Part shown: piece by piece, positions 43,825 through 52,959 of the stretch
Position numbering within the stretch: the first letter of the stretch is position 1
Layout of the letters: each line of letters opens with the position of its first letter
Assembly: GCA_030427405.1 (NCBI GenBank)
Contig: JAUHXK010000003.1
Location: forward strand, 248,001-312,000
Origin: Alphaproteobacteria bacterium
Lineage (GTDB): Bacteria > Pseudomonadota > Alphaproteobacteria > Rhodobacterales > Rhodobacteraceae
Direction of reading: 5' to 3'
Length of the DNA stretch: 64,000 nucleotides
Made by a program: the position numbers and the translations under genes
Notes under the pieces: generated by a model
What the model saw: only the letters and a program-made list of their open reading frames with translations
What the model was told of the DNA's origin: nothing
Database searches by the model: none

Positions 43825-44349
43825 TCAGCGGCGGCGCGATTCCAATTTGTTCTGCTGGCCGATCACTCGCACCAGGCGCACATTCTGAAGATCCTGATCG
43901 CTGACATTGACCGCGTCCGACACCATGCGTGACCGTTCTGGTCCCTGTTGCGTGGCATATCGGGGGTAGTTCACGCGGAATGTGAACTCCAAAACGCCGT
44001 CTTCGCGGTTCTCTGACGAAACAACCGGAACCAGTCGGGCGTTATAAGCGCCCTGGCGGATGGCCGTGCCTGTCGCATAGATGATTGCGCCGGTCGGGGT
44101 CGGGTTGATCCGCAATTCGTCGATCACGGCAATCGGAACGCTGGTATCCGTTTCCTCAGGGCGGGATAACAGCCCGGTGCCGCCGCGCTGTGCGGGAATC
44201 AGCGCGTCCGCATCATTCGGCGCGGTGGCCTCGGCCGGTGGCGGCGGGGGGCCGAACCAGTTGGACGGGTTTGCGCGTGAATTGCGCCAACTGCTGCATG
44301 CGGACAGGGTCAGGGTGGCGACCAAAAGAACGGACAGAGATTTTTGCAT
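43825..44349 (-). CDS. Lipoprotein
   Basis: 174 residues with a type II signal peptide: MQKSLSVLLVATLTLSAC, lipobox LSAC with Cys18. A Pro-rich stretch (FGPPPPPAE) follows, then a beta-rich domain ending in basic residues. It is a Rhodobacterales-type hypothetical lipoprotein, probably at the outer or inner membrane periplasmic face. No function known. Confidence 0.8.
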   Translation of the reverse strand: MQKSLSVLLVATLTLSACSSWRNSRANPSNWFGPPPPPAEATAPNDADALIPAQRGGTGLLSRPEETDTSVPIAVIDELRINPTPTGAIIYATGTAIRQGAYNARLVPVVSSENREDGVLEFTFRVNYPRYATQQGPERSRMVSDAVNVSDQDLQNVRLVRVIGQQNKLESRRR

Positions 44350-44488
44350 GGACCCATGACCTTGTGCGTTATTGTCTGCAACGGGTTACCGCAAAACCGG
44401 CGGGTTGAAAAGCCGCGCTTGGGGGTGGACAGCCGAGGTCGGGCAACTTAGGTCAGTTTTGAGATCGCAACGCAAGGACCGCCACGCC

Positions 44489-44899
44489 ATGGCCACGCCC
44501 GCCTTTGAAGATATCGTAGAGGATTTCGAGTTCCTGGAAGACTGGGAAGACCGGTATCGCCACGTTATCGAACAGGGCAAGGCGATGGCACCATTGGACG
44601 ATGCGCTGAAGGTGCCGGCAACCAAGGTGGATGGCTGTGCCAGCCAGGTCTGGCTGCATCCGGTGGTCGATGGCGGCACGTTCCGTTTTGACGGCGACAG
44701 CGATGCGCTGATTGTGCGGGGGCTGATCGCCGTATTGCGGGCGCTGTACAATGACCTTCCCGTGGGTGCGGTTGCCGCTGTCGACGCAGGGGCCGAACTG
44801 GCGCGTCTGGGCCTGCACGATCACCTGTCGGCGCAGCGGTCGAACGGGTTGCGCGCAATGGTCGAACGAATCCGCGACGTGGCGCGCGAATACGCCTGA
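44489..44899 (+). CDS. sufE: SufE family cysteine-desulfurase sulfur acceptor
   Basis: Accepts persulfide sulfur from SufS for Fe-S cluster assembly. 136 residues; active-site Cys in TKVDGCASQVWLHP, preceded by the family N-terminus EDIVEDFEFLEDWEDRYRHV, and followed by LRAMVERIRDVARE. ATG 44489 is chosen since the conserved region begins there. Located apart from any suf operon in this window. Confidence 0.93.
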   Translation: MATPAFEDIVEDFEFLEDWEDRYRHVIEQGKAMAPLDDALKVPATKVDGCASQVWLHPVVDGGTFRFDGDSDALIVRGLIAVLRALYNDLPVGAVAAVDAGAELARLGLHDHLSAQRSNGLRAMVERIRDVAREYA

Positions 44900-44918
44900 T
44901 CGGCGTGGGGCAGGGGCA

Positions 44919-45587
44919 TTAGCCCTGAGGCTCTGATTTTGCCCAGCGTGATAAGGTTGTTTCCAGATCACCATAGCTGGTAACCCGGCGTTCGAACGCC
45001 AGCCCCATCCGGTTGGCGCAGTCGCGCGCCTTTTCGGTCAGCGCCGGGTCGTCGGTCTGTGCCTGGTAAACAAGCTTGGTGTAATTGCCGAAATACATGT
45101 CCCGTAGCTCGGGGTGGCGATCCAGGCCAAGGGGTTTCCAGACAAAGGCGTCAAACTGGCGGGCCAGGAAATCCGTCAGGTAGAACGCGGTGGTTTCATC
45201 TTCGCCATGTTCGGCAAACACCTGATTCCCCTCGAAGAACGAGTAGCAATGCGGTCCCTTGATCATTTCAACGCCAAGCCTGTCACAGGCGCTTTGCAAT
45301 AGGCCACCGGTGCCGCAATCGGCATAGACCACATAGATCGCGTCATAATGGTCGCGGTGCTTTGCGACGGCATCCTCGACGGCTTTCGTGATTTTTTCTG
45401 GGTGGACGTGCAGGATGGCGGGCAGGCATGTCAGCGCCAGATGATCCCAGCCATTGCGCGTTTTCAGGTCCAGGATTTCGCGAGCCAATGCGCCGCAGGC
45501 AATCAGCAGCGTGTTTTGCCGCGCGTCCAGGCTGGCATAGCCGTGCCGCGTCAGGCTTTCATCGTCGGGGATGTCGTTCTTGTGCAT
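44919..45587 (-). CDS. DUF1638 domain-containing protein
   Basis: 222 residues with the DUF1638 signatures LLIACGALAREI, LPAILHVHPEKI, VVYADCGTGGLL and GPHCYSFFEGN. The family is commonly encoded with corrinoid-dependent methyltransferase systems in roseobacters, and a corrinoid protein lies 1.25 kb upstream on the same strand. Function is unknown; conserved Cys and His could bind metal or cobalamin. Confidence 0.85.
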   Translation of the reverse strand: MHKNDIPDDESLTRHGYASLDARQNTLLIACGALAREILDLKTRNGWDHLALTCLPAILHVHPEKITKAVEDAVAKHRDHYDAIYVVYADCGTGGLLQSACDRLGVEMIKGPHCYSFFEGNQVFAEHGEDETTAFYLTDFLARQFDAFVWKPLGLDRHPELRDMYFGNYTKLVYQAQTDDPALTEKARDCANRMGLAFERRVTSYGDLETTLSRWAKSEPQG

Positions 45588-45664
45588 GGCTCTGACCCAA
45601 TGGCTGCCCCGATAGCAGACGCCTTACGGCCACCGAACGCAACCCCCGTTTCCGACATGCCGTA

Positions 45665-46699
45665 TCAGGCCACCGACGCAAGCGTTTCGAACCGCTTCAA
45701 CGACGGGCGGGCGGATGGGCCATAGGCCTGCGGACCGTGATCCGCAACCTGGGGGAAAAGCGCAAGGATTTCAGTCCTGGCGTCGGCCGTAAGCGTGGAC
45801 CAGGACAGGGTACCGGGGTGAAAGCTTTCGCTAAGGCTGCCTTCGGCCCAGATCAATTCGTGCCGGTCGAACAACAGGTGGAAATAGGTAACGTTTCCGC
45901 CGGTTTGGAGGGTCGCATACGGGCCGCCCAACAGGTGTTTTGCCGGGCACAGCGCCTCGGGGTGGCCGGTGTTCAACTCAACGCGCCAGTCGCGGACCAA
46001 CATCCGGTGTTGCGGGGAAACCAACAGGTCGCGACGGTTGCCGAAAGCGCCGGCCTTGATCCGCACCGGAGCAAACGCCCCCTGCGCCGGGACCGTTCTC
46101 TGGCCGATCCAGCGGATGCATTGCAGTCCGTTATCAAGTGTCTGAACCCTGTCGCCGATACGCAGGTCGTCAATACGTCGTTCGCCCCTGTCGGTGGCGA
46201 TACGCGTACCCGCGGTAAAGCACGTCACCAGGTCCCAGGTTTCGCGGCTGGCGGTCAGCCCGGAATAGCGGTTTCCCAGCAGGCTGTTGAGGGTGATCGA
46301 CTGTATCGGCCCCGATTGCAGAACGGCCTGGTCCTGATTGTTGGAAAACTCTGGCATCAGGTAAGTGTTGCCGTCGGTGTCCTGCGCGACCACGGCCGAG
46401 ATGTTTCCCGTGCTGCCATCGGAAAAGGTGAGGGTGGCCTTGTAGATCGAGGTTGCGTCAAATGTCTGCGCCGGTCCGCCGTTGATCGAAAACTGCTCGG
46501 CCCGCGTGTTGTCCATGTCATAGACCGCGCCCGAGACATTGACCGCGCTCCAGCTCACGGCGCTGTTCAACAGGGCATCACCCGGCGCACCAAAGGTCTG
46601 CCCGACCAGGGCGGCGGCGTTTTCGGCGGTGTTGTTGCCGTCGTTCGTGTCGATATCGGCAAGATTGCCCAGGTACAGGGCGGTAAAAGTCTGGGGCAC
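45665..46699 (-). CDS. Hint-domain protein
   Basis: 344 residues. The C-terminal half is a Hedgehog/intein-type domain starting TCFTAGTRIATDRGERRIDD, with LRIGDRVQTLDNG, VRIKAGAFG and VSPQHRMLV (the histidine block). The N-terminal half is a beta-rich, Asn/Asp/Thr-rich region without a classical signal peptide. Such Hint proteins are abundant in Rhodobacterales and probably secreted by type I systems, with unknown processing. It interrupts the corrinoid/DUF1638 gene run. Confidence 0.85.
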   Translation of the reverse strand: MPQTFTALYLGNLADIDTNDGNNTAENAAALVGQTFGAPGDALLNSAVSWSAVNVSGAVYDMDNTRAEQFSINGGPAQTFDATSIYKATLTFSDGSTGNISAVVAQDTDGNTYLMPEFSNNQDQAVLQSGPIQSITLNSLLGNRYSGLTASRETWDLVTCFTAGTRIATDRGERRIDDLRIGDRVQTLDNGLQCIRWIGQRTVPAQGAFAPVRIKAGAFGNRRDLLVSPQHRMLVRDWRVELNTGHPEALCPAKHLLGGPYATLQTGGNVTYFHLLFDRHELIWAEGSLSESFHPGTLSWSTLTADARTEILALFPQVADHGPQAYGPSARPSLKRFETLASVA

Positions 46700-46784
46700 G
46701 GAAAACCTCGGCTATTGCACAAGGGTTTCTACCCGCAGACCGTTTTAGAAACGGTAAACAGGCCCGGAATGGGCGTGGCCGCAA

Positions 46785-46814
46785 GAAAAAAGCCGCCCCG
46801 AAAGGCGGCCTTTT
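46785..46814 (-). terminator. Terminator after the corrinoid protein gene
   Basis: Stem GCCGCC (46792-46797) / GGCGGC (46804-46809) with CCGAAA loop. On the minus strand it is followed by six T (complement of 46786-46791), 21 bases past the stop of the corrinoid gene. A TTTT on the plus side makes it partly bidirectional. Confidence 0.8.
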
Positions 46815-46834
46815 GTCAGTTCAGTGGGACGCCG

Positions 46835-47533
46835 TCAGCCAGCCAACTGGTTGTGTTTGCGCGCCACGAATTCCTTGGCGGTTTCCACGGCAACGGCGGC
46901 GTCGCGGCAATAGGCATCGGCGCCGATGGCCTTGCCGAATTCTTCGTTCAGCGGCGCGCCGCCGACCAGCACGATATAATCTTCGCGCATGCCCTGTTCG
47001 ACCAATGTGTCAATGACCACTTTCATGTAGGGCATCGTGGTCGTCAGCAGCGCGGACATGCCCAGAATGTCGGGCTCTTCTGTCTCCAGCGCCTCAAGGT
47101 AGTTTTCGACGGGGTTGTTGATCCCCAGGTCCACGACCTCGAACCCGGCGCCTTCCATCATCATCGACACAAGGTTCTTGCCGATGTCGTGAATGTCGCC
47201 TTTGACGGTGCCGATGACCATCTTGCCGACGCGTGGCGCGCCGGTTTCGGCCAGCAGGGGCTTGAGGATGGTCATCCCGCCCTTCATCGCGTTGGCGGCC
47301 AGCAGAACCTCGGGTACGAACAGGATGCCGTCACGGAAATCATGCCCGACGATCGTCATACCGCCGACCAGAGCCTTGGTCAGAATGTCGTAAGGCGCCC
47401 AACCCCGCTCCAGCAGGATATTCACACCTTCTTCGATTTCTTCCTTCAGACCGTCGTAAAGGTCATCAAACATCTGCTCGACGAGTTCATCGTCGTTGAG
47501 TTCCGACAGGACAATGTCTTCTTCGTCAGACAT
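46835..47533 (-). CDS. Corrinoid (B12-binding) methyltransferase protein
   Basis: Cobalamin-carrying methyl-transfer subunit of the MtbC/MttC type, 232 residues. An N-terminal helical methionine-synthase-like cap (LYDGLKEEIEEGVNILLERG) precedes the Rossmann B12 domain with GDIHDIGKNLV, whose His is the lower cobalt ligand, then MSALLTTTMPYMK and VLVGGAPLNEEF. A partner methyltransferase for methylamine or betaine substrates and a reactivase are not in the window. Confidence 0.9.
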   Translation of the reverse strand: MSDEEDIVLSELNDDELVEQMFDDLYDGLKEEIEEGVNILLERGWAPYDILTKALVGGMTIVGHDFRDGILFVPEVLLAANAMKGGMTILKPLLAETGAPRVGKMVIGTVKGDIHDIGKNLVSMMMEGAGFEVVDLGINNPVENYLEALETEEPDILGMSALLTTTMPYMKVVIDTLVEQGMREDYIVLVGGAPLNEEFGKAIGADAYCRDAAVAVETAKEFVARKHNQLAG

Positions 47534-47854
47534 GCGCGTTTCCCTGAGCTGTTTGGGCCGGGGCCCGTGGTGGCGAGATTTATTACGTTGTGGCCATTTC
47601 GCCGCAGGGTGACTTTGACGATTGCGACCTCAGTCGTTCCGAGACCGACCTATAGGGGATAATTCGCGGGGGCTCGACGGAATAATTTGCATGATCATCG
47701 TGTATTTGGCTCAGGTTGCGGGCCAATGCGCCCAACGGCGGCGAATATGGGTGTTCCGCGGCCGGTTTGGCGCGATGGCGGCAAAAACCGGGGGTGGTTG
47801 CCACATGGCGTGGGATTAACTAGGTTGAAGGTGCCAGAACAAACAGGGAACAAA
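47534..47854. other. Divergent intergenic region, no gene seen
   Basis: The 321-base stretch between the divergent corrinoid and radical SAM genes should hold both promoters. No B12-box (riboswitch) sequence, strong hairpin or convincing small frame is visible. Confidence 0.4.
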
Positions 47855-48922
47855 ATGCGCAATCAACCAAAGCCATTGGCCAGGGGGGCCGTGTCGAATG
47901 CGGCGGGGCGCTATGAACGGTATGTGCCTGAGGCGTTCGACGATGGCTGGGACAATGATCAGGACGTGCCTGTGCTGCGCACCGATGTGCGGGATGAACA
48001 TGCGCGTAGCGTGATCACCTTCAACACGTCGCCCGATTTGCCGTTTGACCGGTCGATCAACCCCTATCGGGGATGCGAACACGGGTGCATCTACTGTTTT
48101 GCGCGTCCCACCCATGCCTATCTCGGCCTGTCTGCGGGTCTGGATTTTGAAACCCGCCTGATTGCCCGGCCCAACGCGGCCGAAGTCCTGAGGCGTGAAT
48201 TGTCGCGCCGCACCTATAAGGTTGCGCCGATCGCAATGGGCACAAACACCGACCCGTACCAGCCGGTCGAAAAGACGCGCCGGATTACCCGGGCCTGCCT
48301 TGAAGTTTTGCACGATTTTGGCCACCCGGTGGCCATTGTGACCAAGGGAACCATGGTCGAACGTGACCTGGATATTCTGGCGCCTATGGCGCGGCGCGGG
48401 CTTGTGCGGGTCGGTATTTCGCTGACAACCCTTGATGCCGACCTCTCACGCCGGATGGAGCCGCGCGCCCCGGCGCCGCGGCGCCGCCTTGAAACGATAC
48501 GGCGATTGACCGGGGCAGGGGTGCCGGTACGGGTCATGACTTCGCCCGTCATACCGGGGCTGACGGATCACGAACTTGAAACCCTGCTTGCCGCCGGGCA
48601 CGCGGCGGGGGCCGATGCGGCCAGTTGGATCATGCTGCGGCTGCCACGCGAAGTGTCGGGCCTGTGGCAGGAATGGCTGGACAAGCACCAGCCAACGCGT
48701 GCGCGCAAGGTCATGAGCCACCTAAGGGAGATGCATGGCGGCCGGGACTATGACCCGCGTTGGGGGCAGAGGATGCGCGGTCAGGGGCCCTATGCCGCGC
48801 TGATTGCGCAAAGGTTTGACAGGGCCTGTTCCCAACTGGGGCTCACGCACAGGACATCGCCGTTGAACTGCGCCGCGTTTGCCGTACCGCCGCAGCCAGG
48901 CGATCAGTTGAACCTGTTCTGA
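47855..48922 (+). CDS. PA0069-family radical SAM protein
   Basis: 355 residues; cluster motif in YRGCEHGCIYCFARPTHAYL (Cys-x3-Cys-x2-Cys), a spore-photoproduct-lyase-like fold (SplB-related), MGTNTDPYQPVEK and VTKGTMVERDLDIL. Function is not established. ATG 47855 follows GGGAAC and begins the family-typical N-terminus. Its stop is seven bases from that of the convergent outer membrane protein. Confidence 0.88.
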   Translation: MRNQPKPLARGAVSNAAGRYERYVPEAFDDGWDNDQDVPVLRTDVRDEHARSVITFNTSPDLPFDRSINPYRGCEHGCIYCFARPTHAYLGLSAGLDFETRLIARPNAAEVLRRELSRRTYKVAPIAMGTNTDPYQPVEKTRRITRACLEVLHDFGHPVAIVTKGTMVERDLDILAPMARRGLVRVGISLTTLDADLSRRMEPRAPAPRRRLETIRRLTGAGVPVRVMTSPVIPGLTDHELETLLAAGHAAGADAASWIMLRLPREVSGLWQEWLDKHQPTRARKVMSHLREMHGGRDYDPRWGQRMRGQGPYAALIAQRFDRACSQLGLTHRTSPLNCAAFAVPPQPGDQLNLF

Positions 48923-48929
48923 TGCCGGA

Positions 48930-49880
48930 TCAGAAGCTGATCCCGATCCCGGCGGTGAACCCATTGACCGTGTCGCTGCCATAGTAGCGCACCATGATGC
49001 GCGTCGTGGTCACCCAGGGAACCCATGTGTCCGACAGGTCAACCTCGATACCGCCGCCGACACGGGCCAGCCAGTCGGTGCCCAACACAAGAGACTGATC
49101 GCCGATCAGGTATGAAAAGGACAGGTCCCCAACCCAGCGCACCGGACGGCCAAACATGCGTGTGCCGGTGGGAAACCTGTAGCGGGTCCACAACACGGCA
49201 TTTGCTGCGGTGGACTGAACCAGCAGGTCCTTGTCATCGCCGATCGGCCAGTACTCGATATGCGTATAGCGAAAGCTCATCTCGAATTCGCGATCGTTTT
49301 CAAGCGGCCGATCATAGGCAAGCGTGAACGATCCCCCGGCGCCGCCGGCCCAAAGCCCGCCGCTTTGGACAAAGTCGCGGTCCAGCCCCAGTCGGTTGGC
49401 AACTGCCTGTGTCACCACCGACGCATCAGACTGGGTTCGGCCAATCGAGATATGGGCCATCGGCGTCAGCGTCCAGTGGTCGTTCAGGTCGAACTGGTAC
49501 CCGATACCTCCGGTCGCAGCGGCGCTGGTCCATTTCAACGGCAAAACAGCGGTTTGGCCCGAGCCGCTGAAGCTGAGGACGGGATCATACCGGGCATAGC
49601 CGATATAGCCTTCCAGATAGATCGGCACGCCTTCGCTCAGCCGGAAGCCTCCGCCCAATTGGGCGGATTTGAAATCATAGTCCCGGTTCCGGGTGTTGGA
49701 TTGCAGCGATATCGCACTGGCCGAGTCATCGGGAATTCCGGCCAGCCCCATGACAGCCAGCGACCCGGCAGCGTTTTCGCGCTGCAGGTCCTTGAACTTG
49801 TTTTCCAGCCCGCTTTGCGCAAGGGCAGGGCCGCCGAGGATCAGCAGGCAGAGGAAAGGCAACAGGAAAGTGGATTTCAT
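48930..49880 (-). CDS. Outer membrane beta-barrel protein
   Basis: 316 residues with a signal peptide (FLLPFLCLLILGGPALA) and a series of amphipathic beta strands (YLEGYIGYARYDP; GGIGYQFDLNDHWTLTP) ending in GIGISF, the C-terminal Phe recognised by the BAM complex. ATG 49880 is used since the signal peptide begins there. Specific function unknown. Confidence 0.82.
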   Translation of the reverse strand: MKSTFLLPFLCLLILGGPALAQSGLENKFKDLQRENAAGSLAVMGLAGIPDDSASAISLQSNTRNRDYDFKSAQLGGGFRLSEGVPIYLEGYIGYARYDPVLSFSGSGQTAVLPLKWTSAAATGGIGYQFDLNDHWTLTPMAHISIGRTQSDASVVTQAVANRLGLDRDFVQSGGLWAGGAGGSFTLAYDRPLENDREFEMSFRYTHIEYWPIGDDKDLLVQSTAANAVLWTRYRFPTGTRMFGRPVRWVGDLSFSYLIGDQSLVLGTDWLARVGGGIEVDLSDTWVPWVTTTRIMVRYYGSDTVNGFTAGIGISF

Positions 49881-50003
49881 TGTGATTCTGCCTGGATTTG
49901 ATCCGCGCAGAATACCCTCCCGGACATCTGGGAAAAGGACACAGCCCCCCTGGCCGTTATTTTTGCTGCAATCGCTTCTGTTTGGTAACACTGGCCCAAA
50001 ACG

Positions 50004-50027
50004 AAAAAGGCCCCGCATCGCGGGACC
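50004..50027 (-). terminator. Terminator of gltA
   Basis: On the minus strand GGTCCCGC pairs with GCGGGGCC (50027-50009, one wobble, 3-base loop) and is followed by TTTTT, 37 bases after the citrate synthase stop. Confidence 0.8.
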
Positions 50028-50063
50028 CTTTGGTCATTTTGTACCGGCGATACCCTGGCAGGT

Positions 50064-51359
50064 TCAGCGGTTTTCGATATCCACGTAATCGCGCAGCGTT
50101 TCGCCCAGATACAGCTGGCGCGGGCGGCCGATCTTGTTCTGCGGATCCGCGATCATCTCTTTCCATTGGCTGACCCAGCCGACGGTGCGCGAAAGCGCAA
50201 AGATCGGGGTGAACATCGATGTCGGGAAGCCCATCGCCTCGAGGATGATGCCCGAATAGAAATCCACGTTCGGGAACAGTTTCTTCTCGGTGAAATACGG
50301 GTCTTCCAGCGCCTCGCGTTCCAGCTCCTTGGCGACCTGAAGCTTGGGGTTGTCCTCGATCCCAAGCAGGTCAAGCACTTCGTCTGCCGACTGCTTCATC
50401 ACTTTGGCGCGGGGGTCGAAATTCTTGTAGACGCGGTGACCAAAGCCCATCAGACGGAACGGATCGTTCTTGTCCTTGGCGCGGGCGATGTATTCGGGGA
50501 TGCGGTCAACGCTGCCGATCTCTTCGAGCATCTCAAGACAGGCTTGGTTGGCGCCACCATGCGCCGGGCCCCAAAGACAGGCGATACCAGCCGCGATACA
50601 GGCGAACGGGTTGGCACCCGAAGACGACGCCAGACGCACGGTCGAGGTCGATGCGTTCTGTTCGTGATCCGCGTGCAGGGTAAAGATACGGTCCATCGCA
50701 CGGCTGAGGATCGGGTTGACCTCGTAGTCTTCGGCCGGAACGCTAAAGCACATGCGCAGGAAGTTCGACGCATAGTCCAGATCGTTGCGCGGATACACGA
50801 AGGGCTGCCCGGTGTGGTATTTATAGGCCCAGGCCGCGATGGTCGGCATCTTGGCGATCAGACGGTGCGAGGCGACCTCGCGCTGGCGCGGATCCGAGAT
50901 ATCGGTCGAGTCGTGGTAGAAAGCCGACATCGCGCCAACAACACCCACCATGATCGCCATCGGGTGCGCGTCACGGCGGAACCCGCGATAGAAATACTGC
51001 ATCTGCTCGTGCAGCATCGTGTGGCGGGTGATGGTGGTTTCAAAGGTCTCCAGATCCTTGGCCGCCGGCAGCTCTCCGTACAGAAGCAAATAGCATACTT
51101 CGAGGAAGTGCGATTTCTCAGCCAACTGGTCAATCGGATAGCCGCGGTGCAGCAGTTCACCTTTTTCCCCGTCGATATAGGTGATGGTGCTGTCACAGCT
51201 TGCGGTCGAGGTGAAACCGGGGTCATAGGTGAACACACCTGCCTGACCGTAAAGCTTGCGGATGTCGATGACATCGGGACCTGCAGTCGGCGAGTGTACC
51301 GGCAACTCGTATGTATCGCCGTGCACAGTCAAAGTGGCTGTTTTTGGGCTCTCGGTCAT
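50064..51359 (-). CDS. gltA: Citrate synthase
   Basis: Condenses acetyl-CoA and oxaloacetate. 431 residues of the type II hexameric form: [37 protein letters not shown] (His), [15 protein letters not shown] (His), and [16 protein letters not shown], with the late catalytic Asp in [10 protein letters not shown]. Confidence 0.97.
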   Translation of the reverse strand: MTESPKTATLTVHGDTYELPVHSPTAGPDVIDIRKLYGQAGVFTYDPGFTSTASCDSTITYIDGEKGELLHRGYPIDQLAEKSHFLEVCYLLLYGELPAAKDLETFETTITRHTMLHEQMQYFYRGFRRDAHPMAIMVGVVGAMSAFYHDSTDISDPRQREVASHRLIAKMPTIAAWAYKYHTGQPFVYPRNDLDYASNFLRMCFSVPAEDYEVNPILSRAMDRIFTLHADHEQNASTSTVRLASSSGANPFACIAAGIACLWGPAHGGANQACLEMLEEIGSVDRIPEYIARAKDKNDPFRLMGFGHRVYKNFDPRAKVMKQSADEVLDLLGIEDNPKLQVAKELEREALEDPYFTEKKLFPNVDFYSGIILEAMGFPTSMFTPIFALSRTVGWVSQWKEMIADPQNKIGRPRQLYLGETLRDYVDIENR

Positions 51360-51479
51360 GGGTATCCCTTCCTCAATCGTTCGTATGCCGGTGCGAGCTC
51401 CGGCATTGCGGGCAACGGTTGCGCGTGGTCGCGCAATCCGTCGTGTAACTGAGCAGCGTTACCCGAATGTGAAACCCGG

Positions 51480-52880
51480 CTATTGCGCTGCATCCGACAG
51501 TCGCGCTAGGGTTTCATCCCGCCCCAGCACGAGCATCATGTCAAACACCGAAGGCGTTACGGCGCGTCCCGCCAGTGCGGCCCTCAGGGGCCCGGCCAGC
51601 TTGCCGAACTTGACCCCGTTGGCGTCGGCAAACGCGTTCAGGGCTTCCTCCAGATCATTCCGCGTCCAGCTAACATTTTGCAACTGCGGCGTCAATTCAT
51701 TCAGTATACCATCGGATACAGATGCAAGCGCCTTCTGCGCCTTCTCATCCGGGGAAATCGGCCGCTGCGTCAGAACAAACTGCGCTTTTTCAAGTAGTTC
51801 GGGGAAGGTCCGGGCGCGATCCTTGAGGCAATACATCGCACGTTCCAGATCAGCGGCCTGTGTTTCCGTGAGGTCAGGCAGGTTCGCGGCGTCCAGATAG
51901 CCCTGAATCTCGTGCCGCAATGCAGCATCCTCGGCGATGGCAATATGCTGCCCGCTCAGATTTTCCAGCTTTTTCAGGTCGAACCGCGCAGGGCTTTTGC
52001 CGATTCCGTCCAGGTCAAACCACTCTTTCGCCTGGGCGTCGGTAAAGAACTCGTCGTCGCCGTGGCTCCAACCCAGGCGCGCCAAGTAGTTGCGCATCCC
52101 GGCGGCAGGGTATCCCATCGCCTGGTATTCCTGCGCACCCAACGCGCCGTGGCGTTTGGACAATTTCTTGCCGTCGGGGCCGTGAATCAGCGGGATGTGC
52201 GCCCAGACCGGGACATCCCAGCCCATCGCCTCATAGATCATCATCTGGCGCGCGGCGTTGTTGAGGTGATCATCGCCGCGGATCACATGGGTCACGCCCA
52301 TGTCGTGGTCATCGACCACAACCGCCAGCATATAGACCGGGGTGCCGTCCGAGCGAAGCAGGATCATGTCGTCCAACTGATCGTTCTTGATGGTAACATC
52401 GCCCTGAACCTGATCCCGGATGACGGTCACACCGTCCTGCGGGGCCTTGATGCGGATGGCATAGGGAAGGTCGGGGTGGTCGGCGTCATCCGCGTCGCGC
52501 CAGGGGCTGCGGAACAGGGTCGACTTGCCCTGTGCCCGCGCGTCTTCGCGAAAGGCGGTGATTTCGTCCTGAGTGGCAAAGCACTTATAAGCCTTGCCTT
52601 GGTCCAGTAGGTGACGGGCAATTTCGGCGTGCCTGTCCGCGCCGTCGAACTGGCTGACAATCTCGCCGTCATGGTCCAGGCCCAGCCATTCCATCCCCTT
52701 GAGGATCGCGGCGGTTGCCTCGGGTGTTGAACGTGCCCGGTCGGTATCTTCGATGCGCAACAGGAACTTGCCTCCGCGACCGCGTGCGTAAAGCCAATTG
52801 AACAGCGCGGTGCGCGCGCCTCCAATATGCAGAAAGCCGGTTGGAGAGGGGGCAAATCGAGTGACGACCTGTTCGGGCAT
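51480..52880 (-). CDS. gltX: Glutamate--tRNA ligase
   Basis: Class I aminoacyl-tRNA synthetase of 466 residues. HIGH-type motif in [25 protein letters not shown]-type motif in [11 protein letters not shown], and [16 protein letters not shown] in the catalytic core. The C-terminal alpha-helical domain binds the anticodon. Alphaproteobacteria often carry two GltX; this length and form fit either. Confidence 0.95.
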   Translation of the reverse strand: MPEQVVTRFAPSPTGFLHIGGARTALFNWLYARGRGGKFLLRIEDTDRARSTPEATAAILKGMEWLGLDHDGEIVSQFDGADRHAEIARHLLDQGKAYKCFATQDEITAFREDARAQGKSTLFRSPWRDADDADHPDLPYAIRIKAPQDGVTVIRDQVQGDVTIKNDQLDDMILLRSDGTPVYMLAVVVDDHDMGVTHVIRGDDHLNNAARQMMIYEAMGWDVPVWAHIPLIHGPDGKKLSKRHGALGAQEYQAMGYPAAGMRNYLARLGWSHGDDEFFTDAQAKEWFDLDGIGKSPARFDLKKLENLSGQHIAIAEDAALRHEIQGYLDAANLPDLTETQAADLERAMYCLKDRARTFPELLEKAQFVLTQRPISPDEKAQKALASVSDGILNELTPQLQNVSWTRNDLEEALNAFADANGVKFGKLAGPLRAALAGRAVTPSVFDMMLVLGRDETLARLSDAAQ

Positions 52881-52959
52881 GGTGAGTGTTAACCTTTTGG
52901 TAACCGCGTCGGCGCTAGTGTTGGCGCCTGTCTAACGAGCCGGAAGGACGGGGGCAACC

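Noticed and set aside
47534-47854. Cobalamin riboswitch upstream of the corrinoid protein gene
   Set aside because: No B12-box-like sequence was found on either strand of the gap.
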